Shown here one piece after another: positions 17,417 through 25,606 of a DNA stretch of 64,000 nucleotides. This stretch comes from Lysobacter capsici (lineage in GTDB: Bacteria; Pseudomonadota; Gammaproteobacteria; Xanthomonadales; Xanthomonadaceae): positions 2,542,001 to 2,606,000 of the forward strand of contig NZ_CP076103.1 of assembly GCF_018732085.1 (NCBI RefSeq), written 5' to 3'. Made by a program: the position numbers and the translations under genes. How positions within the stretch are numbered: the first letter of the stretch is position 1; the number at the start of each line of letters is the position of its first letter. The notes under the pieces are model-generated. The model worked only from the letters and a program-made list of their open reading frames with translations. It was not told where the DNA came from and searched no databases.

Positions 17417-17560
17417 CTTTGAAAAAGGGGGGCTAGGGGGGATTTGCTTTTACCCGCAAGCGCCGGGCGAACGCTCAAGCAAAAGCAAAAGCAAATCCCC
17501 CGCGCTGCGCAGATCGGATTGAAACGAATCCTGCGCCGGGCGCCGCCCCCTTTTTCAAAG
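17417..17560. repeat. 144-bp nested-palindrome element, copy 2, intact
   Basis: Terminal inverted repeats CTTTGAAAAAGGGGG (17417-17431) and CCCCCTTTTTCAAAG (17546-17560), with an inner inverted pair GGGGGATTTGCTTTT and AAAAGCAAATCCCCC. It has the same length as the reconstructed copy 1 and only a few substitutions. Single-stranded, it would fold into a large two-level hairpin. No open frame of its own. Confidence 0.85.
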
Positions 17561-17632
17561 TGGGCCATGGTTCGCGGCGCTACAGCCCGGCAAGCCGCTC
17601 AACTCAACTCACCTCACCCGAGCGCGTCCGAA

Positions 17633-18838
17633 TCACCCAACCAACTTGCTCGCAATCCGAAACCCGGCGATCCAAACCCCCACGCCGGTGCCGATGTTGG
17701 TCAGCATGAAGTTCAACACCACCCGCGCCACGCGATTGCGATACCAGCCTTTCAGCGTTTGCGCATCGTCGCGCAGCGCCATGAAGTCGCCATAGGCCGG
17801 CTTGCGCTGATGCACCTCGACCAGGGCGCTCAGCGCGCCGGTCGGCACGCCGGGGCGGAATGGCTTGAGCGGCGCGACCACCGCGGCGGTGATGACGCTG
17901 AAAGGATGACCGCCGGCCAGCAGACAGCCCAGCGCGGCCAGGCCGCCGGTGTACAGCACCCACTGCAACAGCAGGTCCGCGCCCATCGCCACGCCGCCTT
18001 TCCAGAAGCCCCAGGCGATGCCGGCCAGGATCAGGCTGGTGATCACGATCATCACCCACGGCACCTTGCTCTTGGTCTGCACCTGTTCGAGTTCGGTGCG
18101 TTGTTCGACCGGATCCTGGGTGTCCTCACGCAGATGCTTGGCCAGGCCTTGCAGATGGCCGGCGCCGACCACCGCCAGCACTTCGCGCGCGTCGCCGTGG
18201 GTCTCGCGCAGGCGCGCGGCCATGTAGCGGTCGCGCTCGGCGATCACGGTTTCGTACAGTTGCGGGCTTTCGGCGGCGAATTCGCCGAAGCTCGATTCGA
18301 GCATGTCGCCCTGCTTGAGCTTCTCGATTTCTTCCTCGCCGACCTCGTCGGCGGCGAACAGGCCGCTGATCAGGCCGACGCCGAGCTTGGCCCGGCCCCA
18401 GAACCCCAGTTTGCTGGACGCGCGCTTGAAGGTCAGGCCGACTTCGCGGTCGATCAGATGCACCGGCAGCTCGCGCTGGCGCGCTTCGAGCACCGCGCGC
18501 TTGAGTTCGGCGCCCGGCTCGATGCCGAGTTGCTCGGCGAGCCGGCGCTGGTACGCGGCCAGGGCCAGGTTGGCGGCGAACAGCGCGGTCTTGCCCGAGC
18601 GGATCACCTGGATCAGGTCGAGCTTGGCCAGTGCGTCGGGGTCGGTGAGCGCCTGCAGGCGCTGCGCGTCGAGCTCGACCGCGACCGCGTCGTAGCGACC
18701 GCTGCCGACCGCATCGCGGACCGCATCGACGCTGGCCTGCGACACGTGCGCGGTGCCCAGCAGGGTGTAGCGGACGCCGTCGCGTTCGACGATGGCGTGC
18801 GGTTGGCCTTGCAGGCCGTCGTTCAGCGGTTCATTCAT
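17633..18838 (-). CDS. TraB/PrgY-family membrane protein
   Basis: A 401-residue protein. Residues 10-235 form a TraB/GumN-like domain (GVRYTLLGTAHVSQASVD, VAVELDAQRL, VVGAGHLQGL), a fold related to metal-dependent peptidases, with the conserved GTAH and GxGH histidines. The last 170 residues carry several membrane segments (from about residue 252, VPWVMIVITSLILAGIAWGFW region; others near 285 and 375). Enterococcal relatives (TraB/PrgY) shut down pheromone signals, but the role in proteobacteria is not established. The ATG at 18838 begins a normal MNEPL start; the longer frame upstream is non-coding in composition. Monocistronic. Confidence 0.85.
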   Translation of the reverse strand: MNEPLNDGLQGQPHAIVERDGVRYTLLGTAHVSQASVDAVRDAVGSGRYDAVAVELDAQRLQALTDPDALAKLDLIQVIRSGKTALFAANLALAAYQRRLAEQLGIEPGAELKRAVLEARQRELPVHLIDREVGLTFKRASSKLGFWGRAKLGVGLISGLFAADEVGEEEIEKLKQGDMLESSFGEFAAESPQLYETVIAERDRYMAARLRETHGDAREVLAVVGAGHLQGLAKHLREDTQDPVEQRTELEQVQTKSKVPWVMIVITSLILAGIAWGFWKGGVAMGADLLLQWVLYTGGLAALGCLLAGGHPFSVITAAVVAPLKPFRPGVPTGALSALVEVHQRKPAYGDFMALRDDAQTLKGWYRNRVARVVLNFMLTNIGTGVGVWIAGFRIASKLVG

Positions 18839-19253
18839 TCGGATGGGGGCTTCTGGCTCGCGCGGCGAGGAGCTGTGCCGGAGCACAGAAAGGCCCGCAG
18901 CATAGAGGTCGGGCGGGGGTGCCGGCAAACCCGCGACGGCGCTCGGGGAACGGCGAACCGGCGCGGCGCGCGGGCCCGATGGGCTTGGCGGCGTGGCGGC
19001 GAATGCGGGCGCGGCGATTGCGGCGCATCGGGACGATGAGCCGCGTGGGCGATATCTGGCGCGCGGCGGGACGATGCTGCCAGCGGGCGCTTGACGACGG
19101 ACGCTTGCATTCGCGATCGGCATAAACCGCAAAGCGAACGGTCTGGCCGAAGCCGGAGGGGTGGAGCCCCGGCCAGACCGGTCGCGTGTTGCACCGGCTG
19201 TTACTCGTTACTCACGGCTCTCTATTCGTTTTCGATCGACCGAACGGCCTTAC
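18839..19253. other. 415-bp gap with one large inverted repeat
   Basis: No gene can be supported. A long hairpin at 19140-19179 (GGTCTGGCC with GGCCAGACC enclosing a second GC-rich stem) lies 75 bp beyond the stop of the leftward hydrolase gene and could be its transcription stop, although it has no T tract. The promoter of the TraB-like gene should lie near 18840-18950; I see no convincing -10/-35 pair. Confidence 0.4.
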
Positions 19254-20180
19254 TCACGCAAAGCCATAAGGCAGGTTCTCGCTGGACACCACTTTCTCGC
19301 CGACCTGTTCGCCGTGCAGGAAACGCAGCGCCGCGACGATCACGCCGCCGTCGTCGGCAATACGGTTGTGGCCCAGGCCCTTGGTGCTGAGCAGGCGCGA
19401 ATCGGGCCAGTAGCGCGCATAACGCTCGCCTTCGGCCCACGGTACTTCGCGATCGTCCAGGTCGTGCACGATCAGGGCCGGGCGGGCGATGGTCGGCGCG
19501 TTGCGATGCGCCTGCTGCGAATCGAAGCTGATGCCGATGCGCGCCTCGAAGTACGCGAACATGCGCCGGCACAGATCCTCGCCCACCCACAGGAACCGGG
19601 CGAAGCGCTTGACCGCGGCGACCGGGTCGGCCGCCGGCGCGATCAGCACCGCGCGGTCGGCGCGCAGGCCGCGCGCCATCGCCAGCAGCGCCGCGGCGCC
19701 GCCGAGCGAATGGCCGATCACCGCCGCGGCCGGGCCGTAGTGTTCGCCGACCTTGTACAGATGGCGGGTGAAGTCGGGCAGGGTGGCCAGGCGTCCGCCG
19801 CTGCGGCCGTGACCGGGCTGGTCGAACGCGACCACCGCATAGCCTTCGGCCCGCAACTGCGGCAGCCACTTGGCCACGCGGGTGCCATGACTGGACCAGC
19901 CGTGCGCGAACAGCACATACGGCTGACGCTGCGGATCGCCCCAGACATAGGCGGCGATGGCGTGGCCGTCGATGTCGAGCGTGTCCTGGCGCGCATCGAA
20001 GGTCGGCGCGGCCAGCGCGCGCCGCCGCGAGGAGGCGAACGGGGTGCAGAACAGGTCGGCGGCGCGGCGCATGGTCGCCTCGGGCGCGAACCAACCGCCG
20101 AAAACGAAGCCCAGGCGCAGGCCGTATAGCTTGATTGCGTTACGAACGGTCGTGCTAATTTTGGCGATAAGCGGGTACAT
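19254..20180 (-). CDS. Alpha/beta hydrolase
   Basis: A 308-residue alpha/beta-hydrolase-fold protein of unknown substrate. It has the oxyanion strand (FAHGWSSHG), the nucleophile elbow GHSLGG (Ser about residue 159), a likely acid in VHDLDDREVPW and a late His in GLGHNRI, so the triad looks complete. The N terminus has an amphipathic or hydrophobic helix (residues 5-30) that may tether it to the membrane. It follows the TetR gene at 20200 on the same strand by 19 bp, so the regulator probably controls it. Confidence 0.85.
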   Translation of the reverse strand: MYPLIAKISTTVRNAIKLYGLRLGFVFGGWFAPEATMRRAADLFCTPFASSRRRALAAPTFDARQDTLDIDGHAIAAYVWGDPQRQPYVLFAHGWSSHGTRVAKWLPQLRAEGYAVVAFDQPGHGRSGGRLATLPDFTRHLYKVGEHYGPAAAVIGHSLGGAAALLAMARGLRADRAVLIAPAADPVAAVKRFARFLWVGEDLCRRMFAYFEARIGISFDSQQAHRNAPTIARPALIVHDLDDREVPWAEGERYARYWPDSRLLSTKGLGHNRIADDGGVIVAALRFLHGEQVGEKVVSSENLPYGFA

Positions 20181-20199
20181 GACGGACCTCGTCGGGCGC

Positions 20200-20814
20200 T
20201 CAGGCGGTGGGGGAGGACGCGTAGGAGCGGATCAGGCGCTCGAAGGCGCGCCGGCCGCGTTCGGTGGCGGCGTCGAAACCGAACAAGCCGGCGTCGTGAT
20301 GGACGATCAGCGCCAGTCCGTAGATTTCGAACGCAAGTTGCTCGGTATCGGTGTCGGCGCCGAGTTCGCCGCTGTCGATGGCCAGTTGCACGGCCTGGCC
20401 CAGGACCTGGCGCCAGCGCTTCTGCTGTTCGACCACCCAGTCGCGCAGGGAGCCGGGCCGGTCGTCGTACTCGCTGACCGCGCCGAGCAGCACGCAGCCA
20501 CCGTCGGTGTGCCGCGACCAGTCGAACCAGGCATTCACGATGGCGCGCAAGCGCACCAGGCCGCGCGGTTGCTGCAAGGCCGGCAGCAGCACATAGCCGA
20601 CGAAACGCTGTCCGGCCATGTCGAGCACAGCGAGCTGGAGATCCTCGCGCGAGCCGAAGTGGGCGAACACGCCGCTCTTGGACATGCCGACCGCGGCCGC
20701 GAGCGGACCGATCGACAGCCCTTCCAACCCGGCCGAGCAGGCGATGCCGTAGGCCTGCTCGAGGATCGCGTCGCGGGTGGCGGCGCCTTTGTTGGTGGCG
20801 GTCAGGGTCGACAT
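20200..20814 (-). CDS. TetR-family transcriptional regulator
   Basis: A 204-residue repressor. The N-terminal TetR helix-turn-helix lies at about residues 14-60 (ILEQAYGIACSAGLEGLSI, then AAAVGMSKSGVFAHFGSRE). The C-terminal ligand domain is generic. The ATG at 20814 gives the standard length; the frame extends upstream without coding character. First gene of a unit with the alpha/beta hydrolase, so it probably represses itself and the hydrolase. The upstream DNA holds a CCGTTCGT half-site-like sequence, but I cannot assign an operator. Confidence 0.85.
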   Translation of the reverse strand: MSTLTATNKGAATRDAILEQAYGIACSAGLEGLSIGPLAAAVGMSKSGVFAHFGSREDLQLAVLDMAGQRFVGYVLLPALQQPRGLVRLRAIVNAWFDWSRHTDGGCVLLGAVSEYDDRPGSLRDWVVEQQKRWRQVLGQAVQLAIDSGELGADTDTEQLAFEIYGLALIVHHDAGLFGFDAATERGRRAFERLIRSYASSPTA

Positions 20815-21154
20815 GGGATGAAAAATAGCACGTCCGTTCGTTTTATTGTCACCGTTCGTCGGCCGCAAGGGCACGGATCGAGTAAAGCCGAGCACTGGCT
20901 TGGTGTCGAGAGTGCGTTATTCGTGTGGCCGGGCCATCGGTCTTTAGGCGCAGGCAGTGGGCGCGACGGCCGCAGGAATGCAGGGGGTATCGCGCCAGAG
21001 CATGTGCCGTGGAGCGCATGTTTCGTGAAAGGACAGACCGCAGCTAGGGCGCGGAACGGTGCAACAAACCCGCCGCCGATGCATCGGCAACGGCCGCCCC
21101 ACGTCGCGCAACCGATAACGGCGCGATCAACCTGCGACCGACCTCCAAGGCCGC

Positions 21155-21210
21155 GAGGTCTTTTGTGGGAGGGGCTTAAGCCCCGACGCTGTTCGATCAG
21201 ATCGCGATCA
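21155..21210. repeat. REP-like element (GTGGGAGGGGCTT type), single copy
   Basis: Contains TTTTGTGGGAGGGGCTTAA followed by GCCCCGACGCTGTTCGATCA; the inner GGGGCTT/AAGCCCC forms a hairpin. The same family recurs at 23156-23310 and 52786-53214. It lies in the 485-bp gap 20815-21299, which otherwise holds no supportable gene. Confidence 0.75.
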
Positions 21211-21264
21211 AGCCCAGCCCAGCCAATAACCAGAAAAGCGCATATCGATCTGCTCATTCGCGCC

Positions 21265-21279
21265 TAGACGACCGGTCTA
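21265..21279. promoter_or_regulatory. TetR operator upstream of its own regulator gene
   Basis: The 15-bp palindrome TAGACGACCGGTCTA ends 20 nt before the TetR gene at 21300. It differs by one base from the palindrome at 21947-21961 before the reductase gene. Two matching palindromes in front of the regulator and its neighbour are strong evidence that this is the operator. Confidence 0.8.
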
Positions 21280-21299
21280 ATGGCCGCTAATCTAACCCC

Positions 21300-21902
21300 A
21301 TGAACGCCACCCCCGCCGCAACCGACGTCCGCCAGCACATCCTCGACATCGCCCATCCCTTGCTGCTGCGCCGGGGCTTCACCGCGGTCGGCCTGGCCGA
21401 GATCCTGAGCGCGGCGCAGGTGCCCAAGGGCTCGTTCTATCACTACTTCGGCTCCAAGGAAGCGTTCGGCGAGGCGGTGCTCGAAGCCTACTTCGCCGAC
21501 TACCTGGGCCGGATGGACGAACTGCTGGCGCAACCGGGCACCGCGGCGCAGCGGCTGACCGCCTACTTCCGCGACTGGCTCGATTCGCAGACCGGCGACG
21601 AGGCGCAGAGCCGCTGCCTGGTGGTCAAGCTCGGGGCCGAGGTCTGCGATCTGTCCGAAAGCATGCGCGCGGCCCTGGCGCGCGGCACCCGCGGGATCAC
21701 CGACCGGCTCGCCCGCTGCATCGAAGCGGGGCGGGTGGACGGTTCCCTGGCGGCCACGCGGGATGCCTGCCTGGCCGGAGCGGAGCTTTACCAGAACTGG
21801 CTCGGCGCCAGCCTGCTGGCCAAGATCACCCGCGACCGGGCGCCGTTGGACACCGCCATGGCCAGCACCCGGCAAGCGCTGGGTCTGCTCGCGACCGCTT
21901 GA
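21300..21902 (+). CDS. TetR-family regulator (NemR/AcuR-like)
   Basis: A 200-residue TetR-family repressor. The helix-turn-helix is at about residues 12-58 (ILDIAHPLLLRRGFTAVGL, then QVPKGSFYHYFGSKEAF), typical of the AcuR/NemR-type branch that often controls reductases for reactive electrophiles. Two cysteines lie in the ligand domain near residues 109 and 117 (RCLVVKLGAEVCD), a possible sensing pair by analogy with NemR. Preceded by its own 15-bp operator and followed at once by an intrinsic terminator. A TAATCT hexamer ends 6 nt before the ATG, suggesting a leaderless message. Confidence 0.88.
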   Translation: MNATPAATDVRQHILDIAHPLLLRRGFTAVGLAEILSAAQVPKGSFYHYFGSKEAFGEAVLEAYFADYLGRMDELLAQPGTAAQRLTAYFRDWLDSQTGDEAQSRCLVVKLGAEVCDLSESMRAALARGTRGITDRLARCIEAGRVDGSLAATRDACLAGAELYQNWLGASLLAKITRDRAPLDTAMASTRQALGLLATA

Positions 21903-21935
21903 AGCGGGCAGGCGCAGGCCTTCCCGCTTTTTCTT
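21903..21935 (+). terminator. Intrinsic terminator after the TetR gene
   Basis: Starts at the TetR stop codon: AGCGGG and AGGC pair with GCCT and CCCGCT, followed by TTTTTCTT. It separates the regulator from the reductase gene, which has its own operator 12 bp on. Confidence 0.75.
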
Positions 21936-21946
21936 CGCCTGTTTAG

Positions 21947-21961
21947 TAGACGACTGGTCTA
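21947..21961. promoter_or_regulatory. TetR operator upstream of the reductase gene
   Basis: The 15-bp palindrome TAGACGACTGGTCTA, one base different from that at 21265-21279. It lies 105 bp before the reductase start and just past the TetR terminator, where its promoter should be. Confidence 0.8.
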
Positions 21962-22066
21962 TTCAAGCTTGCGCCGGTCAGCGAACTGGGCGCTGCCTGA
22001 AGCCGCCGTCCGTCGATACACCCACCGCGATTCACCCGACTCCCACCCCCGACAGGACCTCATCCC

Positions 22067-23101
22067 ATGCCGCAAAGCGACACCGTCAATCGCCGCTTCC
22101 TCCTCGCCGCCCGCCCGCAGGGCCTGCCGACCGCGCAGGACTTCCGCCTCGATCAGGCCGCCGTGCCGGTGCCGGCCGACGGGCAGGTGCTGCTGCGCAC
22201 CGTGTACCTGTCGCTCGATCCCTACATGCGCACCTTGATGGAAGAAGGCGGCACCTCGTATGCGCCCGGCGTGGCCCTGGACGCGCCGATGATCGGCGGC
22301 ACGGTCAGCCGCGTGGTCGCGTCCCGGCATCCGCGGTTCCAGGTCGGCGAGCTGGTGCTCGGCAACGCCGGCTGGCAGGACTACGCCTTGTCCGACGGCC
22401 AGGACCTGACCGCGCTCGGCGAGATGGCGCAGCCGTCGCGCGCCTTGGGCGGGCTCGGCATGCCGGCGTTTACCGCCTACGTCGGCCTGCTCGATATCGG
22501 CCAGCCCCGCCCGGGCGAGACCGTGGTGGTGGCCGCGGCGACCGGCGCGGTCGGTTCGGTGGTCGGGCAGATCGCCAAACTCAAGGGTGCGCGCGTGGTC
22601 GGCATCGCCGGCGGCGCCGACAAATGCCGGTATGCGGTCGAAACGCTGGGGTTTGATGTCTGCCTCGACCGCCACGATCCGCAGTGGACCGAGCAACTCG
22701 CCGCGGCCTGCGCCGACGGCATCGACGTGTATTTCGAGAACGTCGGCGGCGCGGTGTTCGATGCGGTGCTGCCGTTGCTCAACCAAGGTGCCCGCGTGCC
22801 GGTGTGCGGACACATCGCCGACTACAACCGCCAGAATCTGCCGGCCGGACCGAACCGGCTGCCGCTGCTGATGGCGACGGTGCTGCAGCAGCGCATCCGC
22901 ATGCAGGGTTTCATCATCCTCGACCACTATGCCGATCGTTTCGACGCGTTCCGCCGCGACATGGGCGAGTGGATCGACGCCGGTCGCGTGATCGTGCGCG
23001 AGGATGTGATCGACGGGCTGGAGAACGCGCCGGAGGCGTTCATCGGTCTGCTCGAGGGGCGCAACTTCGGCAAGCTGGTGGTGCGCGTCGCCGAGGTTTG
23101 A
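22067..23101 (+). CDS. CurA-like NADPH-dependent alkenal/curcumin reductase (MDR family)
   Basis: A 344-residue zinc-independent medium-chain dehydrogenase/reductase. The N-terminal GroES-like domain carries the family pattern YLSLDPYMRTLM (about residues 46-57). The Rossmann domain has the AATGAVGSVVGQIAKLKGARV NADP-binding motif (about 158-178, core AATGAVGSVVGQ) and the DVYFENVGG motif near 226. The family reduces the C=C bond of alpha,beta-unsaturated ketones, aldehydes or curcumin. Placed behind a TetR gene and a matching operator, it is probably induced by an electrophilic substrate. It ends just before a REP-like inverted repeat. Confidence 0.88.
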   Translation: MPQSDTVNRRFLLAARPQGLPTAQDFRLDQAAVPVPADGQVLLRTVYLSLDPYMRTLMEEGGTSYAPGVALDAPMIGGTVSRVVASRHPRFQVGELVLGNAGWQDYALSDGQDLTALGEMAQPSRALGGLGMPAFTAYVGLLDIGQPRPGETVVVAAATGAVGSVVGQIAKLKGARVVGIAGGADKCRYAVETLGFDVCLDRHDPQWTEQLAAACADGIDVYFENVGGAVFDAVLPLLNQGARVPVCGHIADYNRQNLPAGPNRLPLLMATVLQQRIRMQGFIILDHYADRFDAFRRDMGEWIDAGRVIVREDVIDGLENAPEAFIGLLEGRNFGKLVVRVAEV

Positions 23102-23155
23102 TGGGGTGTGGGCGAACTGCTTCGGGCCGTGACAGTGCGGCCCGAAGTGTTGCGG

Positions 23156-23310
23156 GAGGTCTTTTGTGGGAGGGGCTTCTTCAGCCCCGACGCTGTTCGA
23201 TCAGTTCACGATGCAGCATCGATTTTCGATCGGTTTGCGATGAAGCATCGAGGCGATCGGAACGGAAGGCGTCGGGGCTGAAGCCCCTCCCACAAAAGAC
23301 CTCTCACAAA
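23156..23310. repeat. Inverted pair of GTGGGAGGGGCTT REP-like repeats
   Basis: Left arm at about 23156-23202 and right arm at about 23268-23310 are near-perfect reverse complements (each containing TTTTGTGGGAGGGGCTTC and a GCCCCGACGC core) around a roughly 65-bp loop with internal direct repeats (TTCGATCAG/GATCGG, GCAGCATCGA/GAAGCATCGA). It sits between convergent genes (reductase and acetyltransferase), where a two-way transcription stop would be useful. Confidence 0.8.
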
Positions 23311-23381
23311 AAGCCTCCCATAAAGAATTCCGACAGGGACGTCCCTCAGCGGAGTTCAAGGCACTTCGGGCTTGAGCGAGG

Positions 23382-23945
23382 CTATTTCAGCCCGGGCACG
23401 TTCTCATCGGGCTCGCCGAGATTGCCGTCGCCCAGCGGGCGCACCATCTGCACCGTGTCCAGCCAGCGCCCGTGTTTGCGGCCCAGGCCGTGGAACACGC
23501 CGGCGAGCTTGAAGCCCAGGCGTTCGTGCAGCGCCACCGACGCGGCGTTGCTGCCGTCGCCGATCACCGCGACCATCTGCCGGAACCCCAGCGCGGTGCA
23601 ATCGTCGATCAGGCGCAGCATCAGCGCGCGGCCGATGCCGCGGCCGTGGAAGGCCGGTTCGATGTAGACCGAGTTCTCCACCGTCCAGCGATAGCCGATG
23701 CGGGTGCGATAACTGGTCGCGTAGGCGTAACCGGCGAATGCGCCTTCGCATTCGGCGACCAGATAGGGATAGCCGGCGTCGACGATCGCGCGCCAGCGGC
23801 GGCGCATCTCGGCCAGGTCGGGCACGTCGTATTCGTAAGTCGCCAGGTGCTCGCGCACCTCGACCGCGTACAACGCGTGGATCGCAGCGAGGTCGCTTTC
23901 GACCGCCGGGCGCAGCTGCAACGACGCGGGCGCGGCGGGGCTCAA
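23382..23945 (-). CDS. GNAT N-acetyltransferase (PAT/MddA-like)
   Basis: A 187-residue GNAT enzyme. Motif A is PAFHGRGIGRALM (acetyl-CoA pyrophosphate loop), preceded by ENSVYI; the C terminus has GDGSNAASVALHERLGF and KHGRWLDTVQMVRPLG, typical of phosphinothricin or methionine-sulfoximine acetyltransferases (Pat, MddA/YncA). Substrate is inferred, not shown. No ATG is available; the best start is a TTG at 23945 whose last bases form the aguB stop (TTGA overlap), with another TTG at about 23921. The tight overlap implies translational coupling to aguB, so an amine-related role is possible. Confidence 0.8.
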   Translation of the reverse strand: MSPAAPASLQLRPAVESDLAAIHALYAVEVREHLATYEYDVPDLAEMRRRWRAIVDAGYPYLVAECEGAFAGYAYATSYRTRIGYRWTVENSVYIEPAFHGRGIGRALMLRLIDDCTALGFRQMVAVIGDGSNAASVALHERLGFKLAGVFHGLGRKHGRWLDTVQMVRPLGDGNLGEPDENVPGLK

Positions 23946-24829
23946 TCGCGGTACCGCTTGAGCAGGTCGGCGTAGGCGTCGATGCGGCGGTCGCGCAGGA
24001 ACGGCCAGATCCGCCGCACGTGCTCGCTGCGGCCCAGGTCGACGTTGGCCATCACGATCTCCGGCTCGGCGGTCTTGGCTTCGGCCAGGTACTCGCCCTG
24101 CGGCCCGAGCACGTGGCTCGACCCCCAGAACTGGATGCCCGAAGCACCGATCGGCGAAGGCTCGTGCCCCACGCGATTGACGCTGAGCACCGGCAAGCCG
24201 TTGGCGACCGCGTGGCCGCGGTGGCTGAGGATCCAGGCCATGCGCTGGCGATCCTTTTCGTCCTGCTGATCGTCCGGGTCCCAGCCGATCGCGGTCGGGT
24301 ACAGCAGCAGGTCGGCGCCGGCCAGCGCCATCAGCCGCGCGCCTTCCGGGTACCACTGGTCCCAGCACACCAGCACGCCCAGGCGGCCGACCGAGGTGTC
24401 GATCGGCTCGAAGCCGATATCGCCCGGGGTGAAATAGAACTTTTCGTAGAAGCCCGGATCGTCCGGGATGTGCATCTTGCGGTACTTGCCGGCGATGGAA
24501 CCGTCGGTTTCGTAGACCACCGCGGTGTTGTGGTACAGCCCGGCCGCGCGGCGCTCGAACAGCGAGCTGACCAGGACCACGCCGTGCTGCTTGGCCAACG
24601 CGCCCAGGCGCTGCGTGCTGGGGCCCGGGATCGGCTCGGCCAGGTCGAACTCGGCCACCGATTCATGCTGGCAGAAATACGGCCCGTTGTGCAGTTCCTG
24701 CAGCAGCACCAGCTTGGCGCCTTGCTTCGCGGCTTCGGCGACGCGGCTTTCGATATTGGCCAGATTGGCCTCGCGCGAGCCGTGGTCGCGGTCCTGGATC
24801 AGGGCGACGGGGAGGGTGGTGGGCTTCAT
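23942..24829 (-). CDS. aguB: N-carbamoylputrescine amidase
   Basis: Hydrolyses N-carbamoylputrescine to putrescine, CO2 and ammonia, the second step of agmatine use. The 295-residue nitrilase-fold protein has the complete Glu-Lys-Cys triad: E45 in LLQELHNGPYFC, K118 in KYRKMHIPDD and C155 in VLVCWDQWYPE. Length and motifs match AguB rather than other nitrilases. The partner aguA lies 0.8 kb upstream on the same strand but beyond a terminator, so the two steps are probably in separate transcripts. Overlaps the acetyltransferase start. Confidence 0.95.
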   Translation of the reverse strand: MKPTTLPVALIQDRDHGSREANLANIESRVAEAAKQGAKLVLLQELHNGPYFCQHESVAEFDLAEPIPGPSTQRLGALAKQHGVVLVSSLFERRAAGLYHNTAVVYETDGSIAGKYRKMHIPDDPGFYEKFYFTPGDIGFEPIDTSVGRLGVLVCWDQWYPEGARLMALAGADLLLYPTAIGWDPDDQQDEKDRQRMAWILSHRGHAVANGLPVLSVNRVGHEPSPIGASGIQFWGSSHVLGPQGEYLAEAKTAEPEIVMANVDLGRSEHVRRIWPFLRDRRIDAYADLLKRYRD

Positions 24830-24925
24830 CGTCGGGTCGCAATCACGAGCGTGGGGCCGATCATTGTAAAGCCGAAGACCGCGACTGCTCCGTCGCGCGA
24901 TCGGCCTCGCGCGACGGGCGCCGGA

Positions 24926-25465
24926 TCAGCCGGCGGCTTCGAGCGGACAGTTGCGGGGATTCTCGACGGTCAGGTCCGACGGCGCTGCGTCGGTGCCCTG
25001 GTCCAGCACCCGCAGCTCGCAGGTGTGCGGCCGGTGTTGCTCCTGGATGATTTCGTAGCTGTGGCCGGCCTGTGGAATGAAGCTGGCCAGATTGCGGCAA
25101 GTGCCGTGGGTCATGTACATGCCCGGCTCGCTGGATTGATCAGGCGGGCCGCCGACGCTGTATTCGTGCAATCCGGCGATCAGGTAGAGCCGTTGGCCTG
25201 CGTCGACCACGGCGGTTTTGTCGACGGTCGCGTAGGTGAGCATCCAGCCCAGGCGTCCGGTTCCCGCAGATCGCGAGCATCGACTGTCGCGATAACCGGC
25301 ATACACCTGCAACGAACGGCCGCCCAGGTGCATGGCGCCCCGGCTCATGTTCAAGGTGGCGGTGCCGGAGCCCGGCGATTGCGGCTTGTAGTAGCGCGGG
25401 CCGCAGCCGCTGAGCAGGCCGACCGCGGCGAGAGCCAGACCGGTAGCAAGGATGGTTCGACGCAT
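24926..25465 (-). CDS. Hypothetical lipoprotein
   Basis: A 179-residue lipoprotein of unknown function: signal sequence with lipobox LLSGC (Cys about residue 21), then a mostly beta-predicted domain with four further cysteines (SRCS, HGTCRN, HTCEL, RNCPL) that could form two disulfides. The ATG at 25465 has AGGGGAT upstream at good spacing; the frame continues further upstream without coding character. It lies between aguA and aguB on the same strand, 96 bp before aguB, so it may be cotranscribed with aguB. I recognise no family. Confidence 0.75.
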   Translation of the reverse strand: MRRTILATGLALAAVGLLSGCGPRYYKPQSPGSGTATLNMSRGAMHLGGRSLQVYAGYRDSRCSRSAGTGRLGWMLTYATVDKTAVVDAGQRLYLIAGLHEYSVGGPPDQSSEPGMYMTHGTCRNLASFIPQAGHSYEIIQEQHRPHTCELRVLDQGTDAAPSDLTVENPRNCPLEAAG

Positions 25466-25606
25466 GAGATCCCCTGAGTCGCGCGCGAATGGAGGGTGGC
25501 GCATAGAGGCCGGAGATTGTCGCAGTGGTATCCGTTCGGCAAGCCTCGCGGCGCCTAGGGCCGTGGATGGCCTGGAGCCAAATGGCCCGTGGCCCGTTAC
25601 AGACAA

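Noticed and set aside
20815..21257. A 151-codon minus-strand frame in the spacer before the second TetR gene
   Set aside because: It reads through a REP-like element and lacks codon bias, a ribosome site or family similarity.
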